Shown: positions 58,721-64,000 of the stretch, piece by piece
How the letters are laid out: every line of letters begins with the position of its first letter
How positions within the stretch are numbered: the first letter of the stretch is position 1
DNA from: Punica granatum
Taxonomy: Eukaryota > Streptophyta > Magnoliopsida > Myrtales > Lythraceae
DNA length: 64,000 nucleotides
Assembly: GCF_007655135.1 (NCBI RefSeq)
Contig: NC_045127.1
Coordinates: forward strand, 124,001-188,000
Direction of reading: 5' to 3'
Position numbers and translations under genes: made by a program
The notes under the pieces: generated by a model
Told to the model about the DNA's origin: nothing
Databases searched by the model: none
What the model saw: only the letters and a program-made list of their open reading frames with translations

Positions 58721-60446
58721 AGGTCGAAAGCAACTTATGAGAAAGAAGTTGTAGGTTTTTACATCACTCAATTTCGTTGTGTGGCTTAAGAGTTTTTGCG
58801 TAATAAAAATTTTCGATTTTATGACATAAGTTCTAATTTTGACATCATTTTTTTTATGTCATTCCTTATAATTTCGAATTTCTAATTGATAATAAACAGT
58901 AGTACTTCTTTTTTATGATGAATAAAATGATGGGCAGTAATAATGGCAACATTCCCGCCTCCGGCTACGCAATGTTTGGACTCTCGTGTTCAACCGCGAA
59001 CATATCAGATGAACTGAATAATCACTGCAAATATTGGTCATGTCAGCGTAACACCGCCAGAGACCTAGTATAGTTCACGAAAACCAGAGATAACCCTAAG
59101 CCTAAGCCAAAAGCCCATCCTAGCATATGTCCCCTGGGGATTCGAACTCGAGACTTGAAAGTCTCCAAACCACATAGGAGTGAGCTTGAAACCATATAAA
59201 CTGTACTGCTCCATACAAAGTTTCCAGTGATAATAAGAATACCCCAATCGGAGGTACGACGAAAGGGAAAAATGTTCCTGAAATTGATACTTTAGATAAG
59301 AAGAAGAAAAGTCTTCAATTTCAGGGAGAGGGGGGACCGTACATAATTTTCACTTAGATCAGGGAGTACCGTGCAAAATTTTGAAAGTCGGGAGGTAAAC
59401 CTAAATGTAGCCCATAATAGTTCAGGGGGCAAACAGGATTTGCTTCTTTTTAACTGAAACCATTTGCGGCTTTGGGTGATCAAAGTCAAGAAGAGAGTTC
59501 GGCCAAAAAGAAGAGTCGCAGAAGAAAGTCAGAGGTTCATCGCGTATTCTTTTCTTACGGGATCTGGCGTCCCCTTCCCAATCCCATCTTCAACGTTACA
59601 GCATCTGTCTGGTGTGGCTGTGAAGGTGGGGGTGCGTTAAATTGTTAGTCTTTGTCCCTCTATCTATAATGTCATCTTCCTCCTCCTCCTCCTCCCTCCT
59701 GTTCTTGCTCGTTTTCTCTCCGCCCAATGGCGCAGTACGATCCATGATGATCCGTTGATTAATTGTGGATTGATAAGGTCCTCACTGTTTTGTTTTTCCC
59801 TCATTAGTTTCTTTCGATTACTACTTACGTTACTAATGCATTTATTTTAGGAATTGTTTGCAGATCTGCTTTCCAAGATTTCCCTTCTGTGTATCTTTAA
59901 CGTACTTTTGCCTCGACTTAGAAGTTTTCCTATAATCTTCGTGCACTGTTTCTTCTTTTTTGTGTCGAAAATGGAGATAGATGCAGCCCCTGACGAATAA
60001 TGCGCAGGCTTCGTTTTCCCTCTTTTAATCATGTTCTCGAGAATATTATGAATGAATTTTTTGTTCTGCTTCCCTGATTGAACGTCAATCATCTAAAATA
60101 TAATGAATTTTTTCCTTCTTTTTTCTTTTGGCAAAATTTTTATTATATGATCTTATGAAAATCTTTTCGGAGAGACTCCTCGAGTTTTAGGTTTTTCTTT
60201 TTATGTACTTTCGATTGCTGGATGCTATATGAACTAAATGCTGTATGAGATTTCATTGTCTGTTGGGAAATTTGTTATTTCGCCTTGAAATCTGTAATAG
60301 TTTCTTTTCACTTCTTCATCATATTTTATGCATTTTGGAGTTCAGCAATACTGCATTTCGTTTGGAATCGTACTGTTATGCGTTTAATCAACCGAGCCGA
60401 GGAAGGTTTGTCATGTTTTCTCTCTTTTGGTGTTGCAGGTGTCCCG
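58721..60446. promoter_or_regulatory. 5' flank and probable non-coding first exon/intron of OCT7
   Basis: No other gene is supported. The start codon at 60447 lies eight bases after a splice acceptor (TGTTGCAG ending at 60438), so at least one non-coding exon must lie upstream, probably in the CT-rich stretch 59560-59760; the donor is not certain. 59300-59450 resembles one arm of an old MULE-type MITE (CAGGGGGCAAACAGG) without a partner. Confidence 0.4.
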
Positions 60447-63400
60447 ATGGGAGATGGAAGCCCTATGGCCACATATACAGTTGACGAAGCTCTGACTGCA
60501 ATGGGTTTTGGGAGATTTCAAGCTCTTGTGCTTGCTTATGCAGGCATGGGCTGGATTTCAGAAGCAATGGAGATGATGCTTCTTTCTTTTATTGGGCCTG
60601 CTGTGCAGTCTTTATGGGGACTATCTGCTCAGGAACAAAGCCTCATAACCAGCATAGTTTTTGCCGGCATGCTAGTTGGAGCATACTCATGGGGAATTGT
60701 TTCGGATAAGCATGGGCGAAGGTCATTTCCTCTTCTTCATTCGAGTTTCTTGTGATCTACTACCTGATCTTAGAAGCTTTGACAGGTTTTAGGATCTTCC
60801 GTTGCTTTAAATGTTCAAAGTGCTACTTATCCACTATGGCCGTTGGATCACTTAAACAGAATTTTTTTTTTTTTTAAATCTCTGGATACCAGTGTGAAAT
60901 TTATTTGATTGAATGATAATCTTCTCAATATTAATAGAAGGAATGATGCTTGGAATAATAAGCACCAGACGAAGTATGTCTTACTCATATAGCAATATCT
61001 TATGAGGAAGTTCAGCCACTTGTTCTCGAGTGCCATTCTTTGAGAATGTTATTATGATTTCCCTTTATCTCATGAGCATATGGTTCTGTGACATTCGAGA
61101 AAGGATTATATGATTTGAATGACTTGGTTAGTTAGTTTTATATTTGAGGAGCAAGCTTGCATAACATTGAAAAGACATTTCTGTTTCCTGCTGTGCTTTC
61201 CCGGAATTCAACTGAATACAGATTCAGAATTACTTTTGTTTCCTTTTGAATTATTTTATCATCCCCCTGTGCGTGTTTACTCTCCAACCTTAACTTGCAA
61301 AATGATATGCCGTCTCCAGATTTTGTAGGCCCAGATTCTGTAATGTCGTTGCTGTTTACCCTCATTTCCACCTTGACACTCTAGCTTGACTAACAGTGCA
61401 TAATTCAATTTCAGATAGAGAGCAAAAAGTAGACAGAAATGAAGACATTTCTTTTCCATTAATGGGCAATGTGCACGTGGTTGACAAAGATCTTCCTTAT
61501 AAATTACCTGAGGAACTTTATGACTTACCATCTTGATGGAGAACCTGACTATCTATTGAGTTTAAATTCATTTGGATTTTCTTTTGTCTGTCTGTTTATA
61601 CTTCAGGAAAGGCTTCCTTATTACAGCAATAGTAACTGCTGGAGGAGGTTTTCTGAGTGCCTTCAGCCCAAACTATATCTGGTTGATATTCCTTCGATGT
61701 TTGGTTGGTGTTGGTTTGGGAGGTGGTCCTGTGCTGTCATCCTGGTTCCTCGAGTTTGTCCCTGCTCCTAATAGAGGTACCTGGATGGTTATATTTTCAG
61801 CCTTTTGGACCGTAGGAACAATTTTTGAGGCATCACTGGCATGGGTATGTTTGCCATTCCTCTACTTCTCAGTCCTTTACTGTAAGTTAAATATTCCGAA
61901 GTTTGTGAAGCATCTCCTATAGATTTTTAGGGTATTGGCTCCTATTATATGAGGTAGAGGTATTGCAATCCAAGGATTGCATCATTGATGTCCATAGTAG
62001 TTTCTGCATTCACATTGATATCTTTATTTTTAACATCTTCAGCTGAACTTTGCATCCTAGTACCTGAGCATGTTGAAGGGCTCCGTCTTTTGAAACAAAA
62101 GCTCACTAAGAGCTCCAATGACTGCACTTTCTTTTCTCTGGTCAGAGAATGCAGTTTAGAAATGCTAATAATTGGATTGTACTCTTGATAGAGTTTCTCC
62201 AGGCTGTGGGTCCAACAACCTTATGTCATTTGATATTCTGACTGTAACTCGTGTGAGGTGGGTAAAGTCTTATCTGTGCAGGCAAAGGGAGATTGTCATG
62301 CAAGGTGATGCAACCAAGTTTTCAGTCTTGGGTCCGACAACTTTTATTAGAAGCTATGAACTGAGCGGTATTTGTCCTGTTGAATGTTTCCTTTCTGCAG
62401 TTTGTGATGCCAACATTGGGGTGGAGGTGGCTGCTTGCACTATCTTCTCTACCTTCAACAATTCTCCTTTTATTCTATGGGTTGACACCCGAGTCTCCCA
62501 GGTACTTATGCATGAAAGGCAAAATGACCGATGCTCATAGCGTGTTGAAGAAAATAGCAAGACTAAATGGAACAGAGCTACCTTCTGGAACTCTCGTCTC
62601 TGATCACCATATTCAATTACATGAGAAGAATATTCCATCAGAAGACGTAAAATTGCTTTCTCCAAGAAGAGATGAAGGTGAAGATCAGAAGAGCTTGGAT
62701 CATAGCTCTGTGGGTCTCTCATCATTGTCCATGCTTCTTTCACCTACCTTGTTGAAGTCGACTTTGCTTTTGTGGGTTGTATTTCTGGGAAATGCTTTTT
62801 CATACTATGGATTGGTATTGCTAACTACTGAATTGAGCAAGGGACGGAACCAATGCTCCTCGAATGATTTGTATTCAGAGAAATCCAATGATGTTAGCTA
62901 CAGAGATGTCTTCATCACTAGCTTTGCTGGTAATAGTTTCCTGTTTGTTTGTTTGTTTCATTTTGAATTTTTTTTTAAAAAAAGAGATGATCTTATGATT
63001 TATCTGAACTATTAATATATCGTGTTTTTCGTGGCTTTTCCTTTGCATCATCACCTCCCTACCTGAAACCGAAGAGCTTCCTGGACTTGTTATAGCAGCT
63101 GCAACAGTAGATAAACTTGGACGCAAGCTTTCAATGTCAATGATGTTCTTCTTGTGCTGCATCTTTCTTCTGCCATTGGTAGTCGATCAGCAAGCTGGTC
63201 TGACAACTGCCCTCTTGTTTGGAGCTCGGATATGCATCACAGCTACTTTCACCATCATCTATATCTATGCACCAGAGGTAAGGAGAAGCAACAATTACTT
63301 TTCTAGTCCCCCATATTCACCAAACCGAACCTGCCTCTGATGATTAGCACATTTTTGATTTTGATGGCATGCAATGCAGGTGTACCCGACCTCAGTTAGG

Positions 63401-63628
63401 ACGACTGGTGTGGGAGCAGCTAGCTCAATGGGTAGGATCGGTGGGATGATTTGTCCACTAGTTGCTGTAGCTTTAGTGCATGGATGTCATCAAACTGCAT
63501 CCATACTTCTGTTTGAGGCCGTCATTCTCATGTCTGGAATTTGTGTACTCCTCTTCCCAGTCGAGACAAAGGGGCGTGATCTAACCGATAGTGTTGCCAC
63601 TGTAAAACACATTGATGTGTTAGAATGA
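60447..63628 (+). CDS. OCT7: organic cation/carnitine transporter 7-like MFS transporter (NiaP, nicotinate transporter type)
   Basis: Five coding exons join in frame to 497 codons: 60447-60721, 61607-61844, 62401-62929, 63075-63277 and 63380-63628. All junctions are GT-AG. The start follows a leader intron. The protein begins [20 protein letters not shown], then has about 12 membrane segments: [20 protein letters not shown], the MFS loop [10 protein letters not shown] between TM2 and TM3, [37 protein letters not shown], a central hydrophilic loop (about 225-280), [48 protein letters not shown], and a C-terminus with [13 protein letters not shown]. Length and motifs fit the plant NiaP/OCT7 branch, reported to move nicotinate or trigonelline-type substrates. 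Substrate is inferred from family only. No damage seen. Confidence 0.92.
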
Positions 63629-64000
63629 ACATAATCATGTTACTGCCATAAATAAACTATATATATGTACGCAAATACATAGAGCAGTGGCCTTTGTGGT
63701 ATATGTGAAAAATACCTTCTCCATGATGTAGGAAGTGTGACCTGACCACTCCCATGGAATGAAAATTTCATCGGGAATATGTAAGACTAGTGGTAAGTTA
63801 ATTTCATAGATAAGATAAGAAAAACAACTAGGACTATAGTACATGAGTTATAAAAGAGGTTAAAAAAAAATTGAAAAATTCTTGTCTACCAATTTCGAGA
63901 GAAAATATGCAAAAAAAAAAAACAAAAATCCAATCACATTACATAGTGGAGTGATAGCAATATTTTTTTTAGAGCTAGATCAGTCGTATTCTGCGTGAAG
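63629..64000. other. 3' flank of OCT7 and dispersed-repeat end
   Basis: The first 150-200 bp should hold the transporter's 3' untranslated region. 63955-64000 carries AATATTTTTTTTAGAGCTAG, similar to 5859-5878, the same dispersed repeat as at the left side of the window. Confidence 0.4.

Noticed and set aside
1..64000. CRISPR array, operons, bacterial promoters or riboswitches
   Set aside because: Plant nuclear DNA; tandem repeats here lack the repeat-spacer pattern and all genes are spliced.

Overview
This is a stretch of flowering-plant nuclear DNA, most probably from a dicot. Low-GC, intron-rich plant genes with canonical GT-AG junctions sit in a dense bed of transposons from nearly every plant class. 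No species can be named from the sequence. There are no prokaryotic features, no rRNA or tRNA genes that I can see, and no CRISPR array.

Four host genes are supported. At the left edge (1-1084, minus) are the first four coding exons of a USP/U-box-type protein kinase; its C-terminal part lies outside the window. At 8775-11000 (minus) is a three-exon LRR receptor-like kinase of the pollen-receptor (PRK) type, reconstructed in frame to 642 residues. At 19638-25037 (minus) is a sixteen-exon STRUBBELIG-family LRR receptor kinase, in frame to 714 residues. At 60447-63628 (plus) is a five-coding-exon major-facilitator transporter of the OCT7/NiaP type, 497 residues. Both receptor kinases lack the catalytic HRD aspartate and a normal DFG motif, so they are probably non-catalytic. 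The two receptors may act in cell-surface signalling, but nothing shows that they form a pathway together.

The rest is mobile DNA, much of it delimited here by its own target-site duplications (TSDs). 1.6-4.6 kb: decayed Ty3/gypsy-like and hAT-like remnants. 4.7-5.7 kb: a worn AT-rich tandem array. 7.0-8.0 kb: a small inverted-repeat element split by a truncated LINE. 11.45-11.65 kb: a hAT-type MITE upstream of the PRK gene. 12.2-17.8 kb and 26.25-31.2 kb: two full-length Mutator-like elements (MULEs) with dead transposase genes. 18.0-18.5 kb: a 480-bp TRIM retrotransposon. 32.3-32.6 kb: a short MULE MITE. 33.9-38.2 kb: Helitron-like elements (two end to end) and a LINE fragment.

38.4-52.3 kb is a three-level nest. 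A short MULE carrying a 166-codon gene-like frame was interrupted by a decayed 13-kb copia element. That copia was in turn interrupted, inside its reverse transcriptase, by an 8-kb copia with an intact 1,317-residue gag-pol and almost identical LTRs.

54.6-58.7 kb holds a Helitron end, a spliced gene fragment of unknown identity, a LINE fragment and two Tourist-like MITEs. I see no clearly undescribed biological system. The most notable objects are the nested MULE/copia/copia locus, the intact inner copia, the tandem Helitrons, and the unidentified gene fragments linked to the MULE and the Helitron.
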